A stretch of 64,000 bases of DNA from UBA830 sp002295635 (GCA_002295635.1 DBHK01000025.1:62001-126000); one strand, 5' to 3'; numbered from the stretch's first letter, positions 42,227 to 51,734 are shown. Notes: a model not told the origin generated them from the letters alone. A program made the numbers and translations.

Positions 42227-43341
42227 TGAATCCTCAATCGTTTCCCGTCGGTAACGAAAATGACGAGATACCGACTATTTCTGGGAAAGGCATTGCTATC
42301 GCGCTGATGACCAGCGTTCTTTTGGGGCTGGTCGCGGCCGAGATTATCGTCCGCCTCGCAATGCCACAATGGCAGGAATTTTATTCAGGCCGCTTCATAA
42401 GCTCCCTAATAGTTCCAGGACATGGCAAGACAGCTATCGGGCGGCCGAATTTTGATGGGCATTTTGCCCAAAATAATGGTGATTTCCGCATACATCTGAA
42501 ACTTAATGGAGCGGGACTGAGAAATGAGGAGCCGATTTCCGCGGCCAACGGGCAGCTGTGGGCGCTAGGGGACTCCATGACTTTCGGTTGGGGTGTCCAA
42601 TCCAATGAGATGTATTCGAGCGTTCTTCAGCAAATGCTAAAAGTACCAGTGTATAATATAGCGAACCCCGGCACAGATATCTGCGGGTACCAAGCTATGG
42701 CTGCTCGGATGTCGAGTTACGCTAGGCCCATCGCCGTCACCGTCGGCCTAGTTCTGGAAAACGACCTGCGCAAATACGACTGCAAAGAAGAATCCAGATT
42801 AGCGGAGGCTCAGCAAGGAAAGGAGCCCAAACAACCGACCGGCTTTCTGGGATTCAGTTTTCTAGACATGAAACTTTACCTAACCCAGAACTTAGCGCTT
42901 TATAATTTTTTTGCGGTTTCGCTCAAACGCGTGGCCGTAATAAATAGACTTCTCACTACCGTGGGCCTTGTCAAGAGAACCCACATTGTGAATAACCGTA
43001 TCGACCGAGCGCTAATTCCTGATCTCGCGAACAGCGCGGCGGACGAGTTAGCCCGGTTGCGGAGGAATTTTTCCGACACTGTTCCGTTCTATGTTCTGGT
43101 TATTCCTACTCGCTTTGAAATTCGGGACAACGCAACTGATTTTCGCGATATGCGCCTAGCGGTGGAGGCAGCCTTGAAACGAAGAAACATTCAAACGGTT
43201 GGACTACTATCCGTTTTCCAAGAGGCGGGACTCACAGAGACTCATTTCAAACATGACGGACACTGGTCGGCACTGGGCCATAAACTTGCCGCAAAAGCTC
43301 TCGCCAGCACGCTAGCGGAAGAAATGCAGCGGCGGCGATAA
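42226..43341 (+). CDS. Membrane-anchored SGNH/GDSL hydrolase-like protein
   Basis: This 371-residue protein has one N-terminal membrane span (about 21-43) and an SGNH-hydrolase domain outside the cytoplasm. The nucleophile block is WALGDSMTFGWGV and the catalytic Asp-His block HFKHDGHWSALGHKLAA. An Asn/Gly block II was not obvious, but ANPGTDICGYQ is a candidate. Such anchored SGNH proteins add or remove acyl groups on periplasmic polysaccharides (AlgJ/AlgX- and OafB-type). It may O-acylate or deacylate the glycan after export. The start overlaps the previous stop by 1 bp. Confidence 0.75.
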   Translation: MNPQSFPVGNENDEIPTISGKGIAIALMTSVLLGLVAAEIIVRLAMPQWQEFYSGRFISSLIVPGHGKTAIGRPNFDGHFAQNNGDFRIHLKLNGAGLRNEEPISAANGQLWALGDSMTFGWGVQSNEMYSSVLQQMLKVPVYNIANPGTDICGYQAMAARMSSYARPIAVTVGLVLENDLRKYDCKEESRLAEAQQGKEPKQPTGFLGFSFLDMKLYLTQNLALYNFFAVSLKRVAVINRLLTTVGLVKRTHIVNNRIDRALIPDLANSAADELARLRRNFSDTVPFYVLVIPTRFEIRDNATDFRDMRLAVEAALKRRNIQTVGLLSVFQEAGLTETHFKHDGHWSALGHKLAAKALASTLAEEMQRRR

Positions 43342-43380
43342 TCTGATAGATTTATTTGCCCTTAACTAAATTTGGAAGAC

Positions 43381-44007
43381 ATGAACAAGATCGACGAATT
43401 AATCGGCAGGCATGCCAATAAACCTGCGGATTATGCTCGCGCATATCTTGAATATTTGGCCTCCTGCTTTGATGCGATCGACTGCAACGAAATCGAAGCA
43501 CTTATTCGAATGCTTCTCAGCGCACGAGATACTGGAAATGCTGTGTATTTCATCGGAAATGGAGGCTCAGCGGCAACCGCGTCGCATTTCGCAAATGATC
43601 TGTCGATCGGCACCCGGACCGGTGATGAGAAGCCCTTCCGGGTAATCAGCCTAACCGACAACATCGCGATGATGACCGCGCTTGCAAACGACGAAGGCTA
43701 CGACGCCATGTTCGTGGAGCAGTTGAAAGTATATTTTTGCGATGGTGATTCCCTTGTAGCAATTTCTGCATCAGGTAACTCGCCAAATGTGATCGCGGCC
43801 GTTGAATACGTGAAATCGCGCAGCGGTACCGTTGCGGGCCTCACCGGTTTTGATGGCGGGAAACTCCGCACACTGTCGGATATTTCCTTGCATGTCCCTA
43901 CAGAGAAAGGTGAATACGGTCCCGTGGAAGACCTGCACATGATTTTCGATCACCTGATTGGCAGCTACTTAACCGCCCAAGTCCTACGCGACCGGCCAAG
44001 TAAATAG
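43381..44007 (+). CDS. GmhA-like SIS-domain sugar phosphate isomerase
   Basis: This protein of about 208 residues has a SIS domain: FIGNGGSAATASHFANDL (phosphosugar loop), AISASGNSPNVIAAVEYVK, and YGPVEDLHMIFDHLIGSYL, whose Glu and His match GmhA's catalytic pair. GmhA converts sedoheptulose 7-phosphate to D-glycero-manno-heptose 7-phosphate. It is followed by a HAD phosphatase, an SDR and an AroB-like cyclase, so the substrate may instead be a heptose precursor of a carbocyclic sugar. The ATG at 43381 has GGAAG just upstream and is preferred over the TTG at 43372. Confidence 0.83.
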   Translation: MNKIDELIGRHANKPADYARAYLEYLASCFDAIDCNEIEALIRMLLSARDTGNAVYFIGNGGSAATASHFANDLSIGTRTGDEKPFRVISLTDNIAMMTALANDEGYDAMFVEQLKVYFCDGDSLVAISASGNSPNVIAAVEYVKSRSGTVAGLTGFDGGKLRTLSDISLHVPTEKGEYGPVEDLHMIFDHLIGSYLTAQVLRDRPSK

Positions 44008-44015
44008 CGATCACC

Positions 44016-44687
44016 ATGAATGTCGCCATCTTCGATCTCGACGGCACGTTGGTCGACACAGCGCCAGACATCATAGATGCGCTTAACAGGACGCTGTCTG
44101 ATCTTGATCTTTCGCCGATCGATGAGGCGACGGGGCGCAACTTTATCGGCAGTGGTGCCAAAAGCTTAGTTGCCAGCGGTTTAATGAAATCCTCAAAAAT
44201 ACCGGCGACCGAAAGCTGCCTCGAGGCAGCTTACGCCCGCTTTATCACTTATTACACAGAGGCATGCGCGAAACGCTCTGCGCTTTATCCGGGTGTTCGC
44301 GAAGGGCTGGACATGCTGCAGGATATTGGAATTGCCATGGGCGTTTGCACGAACAAACCTCATGCATTGTCGTTGGACGTGCTGGATGCATTTGGACTTC
44401 ATAAATACTTTCGGGCGGTCGTCGGAGGAGACGTCCTGCCGGAACGAAAGCCAGCGGCACGGCACCTACTGGAAACGGCCAAACGGATTACCCCCGAATT
44501 CAGCCATGCAATCATGATAGGCGATAGCCCGACCGATGTCGCTGCCGCACAAAACGCCGCTATCCCGATTGTCGCGGTGGATTATGGATACACGACTACG
44601 CCACCCGCCAACCTAGGCGCAAACGTCGTTATTTCCGACATGCGAGACCTACCTTCGGTGATGTTGAAATTTTGGAAGATAGCATGA
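44016..44687 (+). CDS. HAD-family (Gph-like) sugar phosphatase
   Basis: This 223-residue HAD-IA phosphatase has motif I FDLDGTLVDT, motif II VCTNKP, motif III Lys in ERKPAARH, and motif IV GDSPTDVAAA, with a helical cap typical of phosphoglycolate phosphatase-like enzymes. In this operon it more likely removes a phosphate from a sugar or cyclitol phosphate made by the SIS isomerase and the cyclase. It starts 8 nt after the SIS gene and overlaps the SDR by 4 bp. Confidence 0.84.
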   Translation: MNVAIFDLDGTLVDTAPDIIDALNRTLSDLDLSPIDEATGRNFIGSGAKSLVASGLMKSSKIPATESCLEAAYARFITYYTEACAKRSALYPGVREGLDMLQDIGIAMGVCTNKPHALSLDVLDAFGLHKYFRAVVGGDVLPERKPAARHLLETAKRITPEFSHAIMIGDSPTDVAAAQNAAIPIVAVDYGYTTTPPANLGANVVISDMRDLPSVMLKFWKIA

Positions 44688-45409
44688 ACGCCGGCACTCC
44701 TCTCGCCGGACGAACAGCGGTTGTAACCGGTGGGACTCGTGGAATCGGCAAAGCGATCGCCGAGCGGCTGCGCGATGACGGCGCCGAGGTCTGGGTGACA
44801 GGAACCAATCGTGACGGTGCTGAACAGGATGGTGCGCGGTATTTTGCTATAGACTTTACAGTCAACGAGGCGGTCGAGCTCTTTGCTTCAGAACTGGCGA
44901 ACCTTGCGCCTGATGTTCTGGTCAACAATGCCGGTATTAACCGGAACTCTCCGTTCGCCGACATAGACTTTGCCGATTTCGACGCCATTCATCGCATCAA
45001 CCTTCGGACACCACTCGCTCTGATGCAGGCGGTGCTGCCCACGATGCGGAAAAACGGTTGGGGCCGAGTGATCAATATCGGGTCGATTTGGAGCAAACTG
45101 GCCCGGCCGGGTCGAGCATCCTACGCAGCCAGCAAATTCGGCCTCGACGGCGTTACCACCGCGGCCGCATCAGAAGCGGCGGCCGACGGGGTGATGATCA
45201 ACATGGTATCGCCAGGCATAATTGACACCGAACTGACTCGCCGTACTCTGAACGCGGAACGCCTCAAAGCCCTCCTGGCGGACGTCCCGGCTGGGCGACT
45301 AGGGCGGCCTGAAGAAGTCGCCGCCCTCGTCGCATGGCTCGCCGGGCCAGAGAACACCTTCGTCAGCGGCCAGAACATTGCCATCGACGGTGGCTTTACC
45401 CGGGTATAG
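44684..45409 (+). CDS. Classical SDR oxidoreductase (FabG-like)
   Basis: This 241-residue classical short-chain dehydrogenase has NAD(P) motif VVTGGTRGIGKA, NNAG, catalytic Ser in INIGSIWSKL and YAASK, and the C-terminal GQNIAIDGGF. The ATG at 44684 overlaps the phosphatase stop as ATGA and is preferred to the TTG twelve bases upstream. FabG-like SDRs act on fatty acids or on sugars and cyclitols; between a sugar phosphatase and a sugar-phosphate cyclase the latter is more likely, for example reduction of a keto-cyclitol. Confidence 0.84.
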   Translation: MNAGTPLAGRTAVVTGGTRGIGKAIAERLRDDGAEVWVTGTNRDGAEQDGARYFAIDFTVNEAVELFASELANLAPDVLVNNAGINRNSPFADIDFADFDAIHRINLRTPLALMQAVLPTMRKNGWGRVINIGSIWSKLARPGRASYAASKFGLDGVTTAAASEAAADGVMINMVSPGIIDTELTRRTLNAERLKALLADVPAGRLGRPEEVAALVAWLAGPENTFVSGQNIAIDGGFTRV

Positions 45410-45417
45410 CTTGATCC

Positions 45418-46506
45418 ATGTTAAGCGATCCTGACATTTCCACACCAATTACCATTGAGTCCCATACCGGTCCCTATTCGGCGGCTTTCGAAATGAATGC
45501 CTTTGAAAAACTAGACCTAAAAGTTCCGGCCAAAGCCCATTTTTTAATTGACCGACAATTCGCCGAACTATACTCGGGTATCCTGCAGAATGTTTTGGGA
45601 GCTCCGTCGGTCCTGCTGGTCGAAGCAAAGGAGTCCAATAAATCGTTGGACCGCATGCCTGACTACGTAGCTCATCTGATTGGGAACGGCTTGCGGCGAG
45701 ATCATATGCTAATCGCCATCGGCGGTGGTATTATTCAGGATATTACTTGTTTTTTAGCGGCAACGTTACTTCGTGGAATCGATTGGAATTTTTATCCGAC
45801 GACCCTGCTAGCCCAAGCGGACTCTTGTATCGGATCAAAAAGTTCTATTAACGCCGGGGCCGCCAAAAATATCTTGGGCACCTTCACGCCACCGCGGGAG
45901 GTTTTTATCTCGACCCGGGTACTAGAAACGCTAGAAGAAAAAGACGTGCGCTCCGGCGTCGGTGAGATGCTGAAAGTCCATGCCATCGATGGACCCGCGG
46001 CGTTCGCACAGATTGCCGAAGACTACGATCAGCTTTTTGACTCATCCTACACGATGATGCGTTACATCCGGCGATCACTGGAGATCAAGAAATCATATAT
46101 AGAAGCCGACGAATTTGACCGAGGTCCTCGCAATATTTTCAACTACGGTCACAGTTTTGGCCATGCGATCGAAGCGGCCACCGACTTTGTCATTCCTCAT
46201 GGGATCGGGGTAACGATCGGCATGGACATGGCCAATTTTGTCTCGGGGAAAATCGGTTTTGGTGACAGTACACTTCATTGTGCACGCCATAACATCTTGA
46301 AACGCAATTATAGGAACTTTGAGAGGCATCCGATACCAGTGGACGCATTCCTGCGCGCCATCGCGAAGGATAAAAAAAACACTGAATCAGAATTGATGCT
46401 TATCCTACCAGACAAGGATCACCAGCTTCAGAAAACACCCTGTGCCAACGATAAGCAGTTTCGTGAAGTTTGCATCGAATATCTTGAAAATGCCCGCGCT
46501 GCGTAG
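45418..46506 (+). CDS. AroB-related sugar-phosphate cyclase
   Basis: This 362-residue protein has the 3-dehydroquinate synthase fold but is not AroB. The NAD-binding segment reads AIGGGIIQDITCFLAATLLRG, with QD where AroB has GD. PTTLLAQADSCIGSKSSIN replaces the AroB VDSSVGGKTAVN-type loop. The metal ligands are present: Glu in GVGEMLKVHAI, His in NYGHSFGHAIE and His in IPHGIGVTIGM. Family relatives make 2-epi-5-epi-valiolone, 2-deoxy-scyllo-inosose or other cyclitols by cyclising sugar phosphates. With the GmhA-like isomerase, a seven-carbon substrate such as sedoheptulose 7-phosphate is attractive, but this is inference. Confidence 0.8.
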   Translation: MLSDPDISTPITIESHTGPYSAAFEMNAFEKLDLKVPAKAHFLIDRQFAELYSGILQNVLGAPSVLLVEAKESNKSLDRMPDYVAHLIGNGLRRDHMLIAIGGGIIQDITCFLAATLLRGIDWNFYPTTLLAQADSCIGSKSSINAGAAKNILGTFTPPREVFISTRVLETLEEKDVRSGVGEMLKVHAIDGPAAFAQIAEDYDQLFDSSYTMMRYIRRSLEIKKSYIEADEFDRGPRNIFNYGHSFGHAIEAATDFVIPHGIGVTIGMDMANFVSGKIGFGDSTLHCARHNILKRNYRNFERHPIPVDAFLRAIAKDKKNTESELMLILPDKDHQLQKTPCANDKQFREVCIEYLENARAA

Positions 46507-46528
46507 AAAATCAAACTGAAAAAAAGAA

Positions 46529-47479
46529 ATGACAAGAGTCGCCATCCCATCAATATCATTCTGCCAGACCAATACCTTATGCGCCGAGGTGCTCGCCAAA
46601 TACCCGAATACAAGATTCAACAAGGAACAAAGGCGGATGACGGATGACGAACTAGTCACCTTTCTGGCCGATCACGATGCCGCCATAATGGGCCTAGAAA
46701 ATCTAACTGCGAAGATGCTAGACCAGTTGCCTGACCTGAGAATTATCTCGCGTATGGGAGTCGGTTTGGACAATGTCGACCCCGAACTACTGCGCAGTCG
46801 CGGAATTAGGATTGGATGGAAAGGCGGTACCAACCGGCGGTCTGTGGCCGAATTGATGATTGCGTTTTCGATCTGCGCGCTGCGCCATGTAGCTCCACTT
46901 TATGCCGCTATGCGCGATGGGAAGCGCCCACGTCACCGAATGGGGCAACACCTCAGCGGCCGCGTCGTCGGGTTGCATGGCTGCGGTAATGTAGGCAAAG
47001 AGGTCGTTCGTCTGCTGCAACCCTGGGGCTGCCATATTCTCACTCATGATATCCGGAACTACACTGAATTTTACGAAGAGTTTGATGTCAAACCGGTTTC
47101 AATGGACGAACTGGTTGCCCGCTCGGAAGTTCTATCACTGCACATACCGCTGGACGATACAACGCGCGGCCTCTACTCGGGCGCCGTGCTGGAACAAATG
47201 CGAGACGGAGCAGTACTAATAAACACCTGCCGAGGCGGAATCATCGATGAATCGGCACTTAAGGATTCCCTATTGAACGGACACCTAGCCGCGGCCTGCA
47301 TAGACGCCTTTGCGGTCGAACCACCAACCGATGACGATTTACTTAATGCCCCCAATTTTCTCTGCACCCCTCATATCGGTGGAAGCGCGGTGGAAGCACG
47401 GCTTGCAATGGGCCGCGCCGCGATCAACGGGATAGAAGAGAATTTTCTCCCTGAACCCGGTGTCTTTCCCTTTGCTTGA
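46529..47479 (+). CDS. D-isomer-specific 2-hydroxyacid dehydrogenase
   Basis: This 316-residue NAD-dependent dehydrogenase of the PGDH/GhrB group has a nucleotide-binding motif GLHGCGNVGKE, the catalytic Arg in NTCRGGIID, Glu in FAVEPPTDDD and His in TPHIGGSAVE. It is shorter than full SerA, with no ACT domain. It follows the cyclase after 22 bp and closes this module; it might oxidise or reduce a sugar acid or cyclitol hydroxyl. It is not obviously a serine-biosynthesis gene, because serA-like context is absent. Confidence 0.84.
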   Translation: MTRVAIPSISFCQTNTLCAEVLAKYPNTRFNKEQRRMTDDELVTFLADHDAAIMGLENLTAKMLDQLPDLRIISRMGVGLDNVDPELLRSRGIRIGWKGGTNRRSVAELMIAFSICALRHVAPLYAAMRDGKRPRHRMGQHLSGRVVGLHGCGNVGKEVVRLLQPWGCHILTHDIRNYTEFYEEFDVKPVSMDELVARSEVLSLHIPLDDTTRGLYSGAVLEQMRDGAVLINTCRGGIIDESALKDSLLNGHLAAACIDAFAVEPPTDDDLLNAPNFLCTPHIGGSAVEARLAMGRAAINGIEENFLPEPGVFPFA

Positions 47480-47503
47480 AACCAGACGAATCTTGGTGCG
47501 ATT

Positions 47504-49219
47504 GTGATTTCAGTTTCGAGCCGGAAAATCCGGCAGGTGCTTAGAGATCCGGTTTTACGGCGATGGCTTTTACGCAGAATTTTAGGCCTTGAAAAAGGAT
47601 CATTAGATTTCAAAAATAAACCGCCTCCTTATTTGATCCGGACAGCCGACAAAATCTCCGCTGTTAAGGCACCGGTCTGGTCTGGTCGAACTACTAACGG
47701 AGCTTTTAGTATCCCTCAAGGCGTCACGACGATCGACCTGCCGGGAATCTCAGTAGAGTTGTCGGCTGCGAATCCGGGTCTCTTATTTGATCGCAATTAT
47801 CCGGATCTGGAAACATTGCTCGGCGCACATCGCTTCGCGTGGGTGCCACTTGCCGGATCAGACCTTGACCCAGATTGGGTCGACGCAATATGGAAATGTT
47901 GGAAAGAAAGGTTCTCAGGAAACCTAACCGGTTGGCCCTGGCACGCTTATACCGCCGCAGAACGCGCAATTAACATCATCGACTTCGCCGCTCAATATGG
48001 TTTGCCGGGAAAACCGGATGAAACAGTCGATCTACTTACTAAACATGCGAGCGTAATACGGAACAATCTTGAATATTTTGGGGAACGCTACACATCAAAT
48101 CACCTTTCGAATAACGGACGGGGACTCCTGAGAATAGGACTTGCTCTCAGCCTGGAAGAATATATAGATGAAGGAGCAAGAATTCTGATTGCAGAGGCAG
48201 GGAGGATTTTTGGTCGGTCCGGCCTACTTAAAGAGGGCTCGAGTCATTACCATCTGCTAATAACGAGAAATTATATCGATGCTTGGCTCGCAGCAGATAT
48301 CGCCGGAATAGAACAGGCTTCGACGCTACATGACATCTCTGAACGCGCCGTAGCTGCGGTTTCCGTTCTTTTCCTTCGGGGAGGTATGCCGCTTATAGGG
48401 GACATTTCACCTGATGTTCCGCCTGAATATTTTTCATTTCTCGCCGATGGCAACAAAGCCGAAGCAACGGAGAACTCAATAACCAATGATGGGCTTCATC
48501 AGGCATTCATCAATATGCTATCGCGCGTCACTCCTATTTCTCCTGACCGTGCCGCCGAGGATGGGTGGCATAGATTCGACTCTGAAAACTGGCAGGCGCT
48601 TGCGTATGTGCCGCCGGACGGATGGCCGCCTGCACCCGGTCATGGACATCAAGACCTTGGGAGCTTTGAACTGCATGACGGGAACACACGGATTATTGTT
48701 GACCCTGGTCGGGGAAGCTATACCGATGAAGAATATGTCGGCGCGGCAATGCACAACAGTTTGACTATAGATGAGCATGAACCGATGCCTAAAAATAGGC
48801 CTTATTACGACAGTTCTTTTAGACGTAGGATCGTTCCACACACCCCGAAATTCAAAAGGACTCGAACGGGCCGAACCCTTGGATGGAGCGGGTTGACGGG
48901 GGTCCCCGACGTTGAGTCGTTTCATAGGGAATGGCGTTTCGGTAAAGAAAAAATAGAAATATGGGATAATGTGGAAGGGAACGGCAGGCATCAGATAAAG
49001 CGCCGATATTTTACGCCAGCCAGTGTTAAGATTGAAGGCGGATGCGCGATCCTAACCACCGACGGCCGCCAATGGCGACTAAGCGCTGGAGTCCGGCCAG
49101 AGGTAAAAAAATCGACGAGATGGACGGCCTATGGCAAAGGTAGTCTGGGTAACGTCATCACCTTCCGACAGATGGGAAAACTGCCCTTCGAAGGAAAGAC
49201 GGTTCTTGAGAGACTCTAG
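47504..49219 (+). CDS. Heparinase II/III-family protein
   Basis: This 571-residue protein resembles bacterial heparinase II/III-like lyases. It has an N-terminal alpha-helical part (NHLSNNGRGLLRIGLALSLEE and the active-site-like GSSHYHLLITRNY) and a C-terminal beta domain (GHGHQDLGSFELHDG, VDPGRGSYT, MHNSLTIDEHEP). The conserved His and Tyr of the lyase fold are seen. In many alphaproteobacteria a heparinase-like gene lies directly next to purH (family knowledge); here it is 11.5 kb upstream of purH, separated by glycan genes. A GTG start is used. Its substrate is unknown; it may process the glycan in the cell envelope. Confidence 0.8.
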   Translation: MISVSSRKIRQVLRDPVLRRWLLRRILGLEKGSLDFKNKPPPYLIRTADKISAVKAPVWSGRTTNGAFSIPQGVTTIDLPGISVELSAANPGLLFDRNYPDLETLLGAHRFAWVPLAGSDLDPDWVDAIWKCWKERFSGNLTGWPWHAYTAAERAINIIDFAAQYGLPGKPDETVDLLTKHASVIRNNLEYFGERYTSNHLSNNGRGLLRIGLALSLEEYIDEGARILIAEAGRIFGRSGLLKEGSSHYHLLITRNYIDAWLAADIAGIEQASTLHDISERAVAAVSVLFLRGGMPLIGDISPDVPPEYFSFLADGNKAEATENSITNDGLHQAFINMLSRVTPISPDRAAEDGWHRFDSENWQALAYVPPDGWPPAPGHGHQDLGSFELHDGNTRIIVDPGRGSYTDEEYVGAAMHNSLTIDEHEPMPKNRPYYDSSFRRRIVPHTPKFKRTRTGRTLGWSGLTGVPDVESFHREWRFGKEKIEIWDNVEGNGRHQIKRRYFTPASVKIEGGCAILTTDGRQWRLSAGVRPEVKKSTRWTAYGKGSLGNVITFRQMGKLPFEGKTVLERL

Positions 49220-49637
49220 CCAAACATTTGCAGCGTCTGTCCGCGATGCGTGGAAATCCGACGTGGCAAAAGCTGCACAGAAATACCTCGTGGTAGGTGG
49301 TGTCAGTGCGCTAATCGAATTGCTGATCTTCGCGTTTTTCCTTTATGGAATAGATCAACATTACCTCGTCAGCGGATCTCTATCCTTCTTGCTCGCGACC
49401 GCAGCAAACTATTTTCTATCCGTGAGATTTGTTTTCGGTACCGGGCGCCGAGCCCGTAATCAACGCATATTCTTACTTTATCTCGTCAGCGCGATCGGAA
49501 TTATTTTCAATCTTGGCACTCTTGCCATCGGCATCGATCTGATTGGTATGCACGAAATGGCTGCAAAAATCTTTGCTACGGTTGCCGTCTTTGGGTGGAA
49601 TTTTGCTGCGCGATATTATTTCGTATTCCAAAAATGA
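49206..49637 (+). CDS. GtrA-family membrane protein
   Basis: This 143-residue GtrA-like protein has four membrane spans, with YLVVGGVSALIELLIFAFFL as the first and NYFLSVRFVFG in the middle, a family hallmark. GtrA proteins are thought to flip undecaprenyl-phosphate-linked sugars so that a membrane glycosyltransferase can use them. The TTG at 49206 overlaps the heparinase end by 14 bp and has GAAGGAAAG upstream. It is preferred to a longer frame because homology starts near residue 20. It is followed by a 49-aa membrane protein overlapping by 4 bp. Confidence 0.84.
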   Translation: MRDSSQTFAASVRDAWKSDVAKAAQKYLVVGGVSALIELLIFAFFLYGIDQHYLVSGSLSFLLATAANYFLSVRFVFGTGRRARNQRIFLLYLVSAIGIIFNLGTLAIGIDLIGMHEMAAKIFATVAVFGWNFAARYYFVFQK

Positions 49638-49783
49638 AATTGCAATTCCAACCCTTATTGACCAACCGGCTTTTGGCCGCGCTTGCATGGCTATGGGTTG
49701 GGGGTCTACTCATCGCTTATCTATACGGATTTGAAGACATAATTCGACTGATTCTTCGTTCTTTTCTGGAAATCGGGACATAA
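49634..49783 (+). CDS. Small 49-aa single-span membrane protein
   Basis: This is a short frame starting MKLQFQPLLTNRLLAALAWLW, with one hydrophobic span (about residues 12-32) and an amphipathic end. Its ATG overlaps the GtrA stop as ATGA, a strong sign of real coupled translation. No family is recognised. Lying between GtrA and a GT-C-type membrane protein, it could be an accessory subunit of that glycosylation set. Confidence 0.6.
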   Translation: MKLQFQPLLTNRLLAALAWLWVGGLLIAYLYGFEDIIRLILRSFLEIGT

Positions 49784-49802
49784 CGCTGGTGGCAAAACTG
49801 TC

Positions 49803-51734
49803 TTGGCGTTAATGATTTCTCTTTTGGCAATCACCGGTCTCCTCTTGGCGTGCTCTGGCTTTGGCCTACTCGCGTTATGGATTTCGGGTGCTGACCGGTT
49901 TCTGAAAAACGTATTAGAATGCATGATTTCCGGGCTTGTTCTCGGTATTGGTTTCTTTGGCTGGCTGCTGTTTTTCCCGGGCGTTATGGGTATATTCACA
50001 CCAACGCTGTTTTGGTTCGTTATCGTACTTGGAGTCGCAGCTTTTATCTTTCGGGCTTCCTCGTTTAAGAAAAACTCCGCGCGGCAACACCTACATAACT
50101 CAGACCTGTTCTTGTACACCATTCTAGCGGTCGTGGGAGCCTTCGATTTACTGGAAGCAATTGCCCCGGCAGTTGACGCAGATACCCTAGCATATCACTT
50201 TGCTTTGCCGCGCGATTTTATCGTGGAAGAAAAAATATCGTTCGTTGCACGAGCGGTAAGCGGCGCTATTCCCTTGTTGCTACATATGACATACGCGGCA
50301 GCACTGGCCACCGGCGGAGAGTTGACGCTTAACTTGTGGACAGCCGCAACAGGCTGGGCACCAGGGTTGCTGCTTTACGTCCTCGTCCGTCGGGAACTAA
50401 GCCGAACCTGGTCACTTACAATTCTAGCAATTTTCGTAACCACACCGGCAGTTTTATATGGCGGTGGAAGCGGTCAAATAGAAATACGGTGTGCAGCGTT
50501 TGCGCTTGCCGCAGTGATGTTTTTACTCACCGCATACCGGGAGTCCTCATACTCGACGCTAGCGCTTGCCGGTGCTTGTGCTGGATTTTTTATTGCATCA
50601 AAATATTACGGTCTGATCTTCGCGGGCGCCGCTGGACTTGCAATTATTGCCGATCGAGATGGTTTCAGGAAGGTTTTGGTTTTCAGCGGCGCGGCTACCG
50701 TTGCAGGGTTTCAGTGGTATTTATGGAATTATTTCCATACCGGCGACCCTGTGTTTCCCCTGCTGACTAACCTATTACAATTTCCAGACACCCCCCTCTG
50801 GAACAATCAATTCGGACAATACTTCTCTGACACGTTACGTCGTGGTGAATTGCCGTTGGAAAGGTCTTTTCTCAACTGGATACTGTATCCCTTTTACTCG
50901 ATCTTCAATCTAGTTGAACGGTTGGAAGGCGGTCGCACTGGATTGGGGATCGTTTCGTTCCTGATTTTGCCAGCGGCTGTTCTCGGAACAATTTTAAGGG
51001 CAGATCGACGCCGAGAAATTCTTCTCCCCCTTATCATTGCCGGTATTTTCTTTACAATCTGGTTTTTCAGCGGCACGACCCAGCGAACGCGTCATTTATT
51101 ACCCGTGTACCCACTAATCCTGCTCGCAGCATTTCCGGTAGCTATAGGGTTTGTCAGACAAATGCGTCTTATCTGGCCAATGGCGGCAGGACTTGGAGCC
51201 ACCCTTTTCATCCAATTTTTAGGAGCAACAATATTTACTACTAATTATGCGAGCTACGCTCTCAGTCCAGAGCCCCGGACCAGTTTTCTAAATCGCAACA
51301 TCCCAGGCGCCAACGCTGCGAAATGGATTAATGAAAATCTGTCAGATGGCACAAAAATAGGCTTTATGAACCGTCAACTAGCTTATCTAATAAATATCCC
51401 CGCGTTTATGATCCACCCACATATGCAGGTCGTCATCGACGCTCGACCTGAAGCAAACGATAAGAAAAAATTTATCGCAGAGATTAGGAAGCAAGGTCTG
51501 ACTCATTTGCTCCTACCTGGAAACTGGGAAAACCCAAGCAAAGCTGGCATGAGAAATGTGCCATTTTTCGATATGATCGGCGGGCTTATAGAAGATGGTT
51601 GTCTGATAGGAATTCATTTGCTCGATACGATCCAGATGCCATCCCGAACACTGGCTGGTTTTGGCGGTACGGTCCACCAGTCCAAAGATGGGGTGTTTGA
51701 GATAGTCTATAATAAATGTCAGGCGTTATTGTAA
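49803..51734 (+). CDS. GT-C-type multi-span glycosyltransferase-like protein
   Basis: This 643-residue protein (or 640 from the ATG at 49812) has about 11-13 membrane spans and a soluble C-terminal part of about 150 residues. The first large external loop, AIAPAVDADTLAYHFALPRDF, has the Asp motif that ArnT/PMT-like GT-C enzymes use. GGGSGQIE and RTRHLLPVYPLILL are further GT39-like positions. GT-C enzymes use polyprenyl-phosphate sugars as donors outside the cytoplasm. With GtrA next door and a DPM1-like GT2 just downstream, it likely transfers that lipid-linked sugar to the exported glycan. Confidence 0.75.
   Translation: MALMISLLAITGLLLACSGFGLLALWISGADRFLKNVLECMISGLVLGIGFFGWLLFFPGVMGIFTPTLFWFVIVLGVAAFIFRASSFKKNSARQHLHNSDLFLYTILAVVGAFDLLEAIAPAVDADTLAYHFALPRDFIVEEKISFVARAVSGAIPLLLHMTYAAALATGGELTLNLWTAATGWAPGLLLYVLVRRELSRTWSLTILAIFVTTPAVLYGGGSGQIEIRCAAFALAAVMFLLTAYRESSYSTLALAGACAGFFIASKYYGLIFAGAAGLAIIADRDGFRKVLVFSGAATVAGFQWYLWNYFHTGDPVFPLLTNLLQFPDTPLWNNQFGQYFSDTLRRGELPLERSFLNWILYPFYSIFNLVERLEGGRTGLGIVSFLILPAAVLGTILRADRRREILLPLIIAGIFFTIWFFSGTTQRTRHLLPVYPLILLAAFPVAIGFVRQMRLIWPMAAGLGATLFIQFLGATIFTTNYASYALSPEPRTSFLNRNIPGANAAKWINENLSDGTKIGFMNRQLAYLINIPAFMIHPHMQVVIDARPEANDKKKFIAEIRKQGLTHLLLPGNWENPSKAGMRNVPFFDMIGGLIEDGCLIGIHLLDTIQMPSRTLAGFGGTVHQSKDGVFEIVYNKCQALL

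Noticed and set aside
45418..46506. aroB (shikimate pathway)
   Set aside because: The NAD and substrate loops differ from DHQ synthase and the neighbours are a sugar isomerase, phosphatase and SDR, not aroK.
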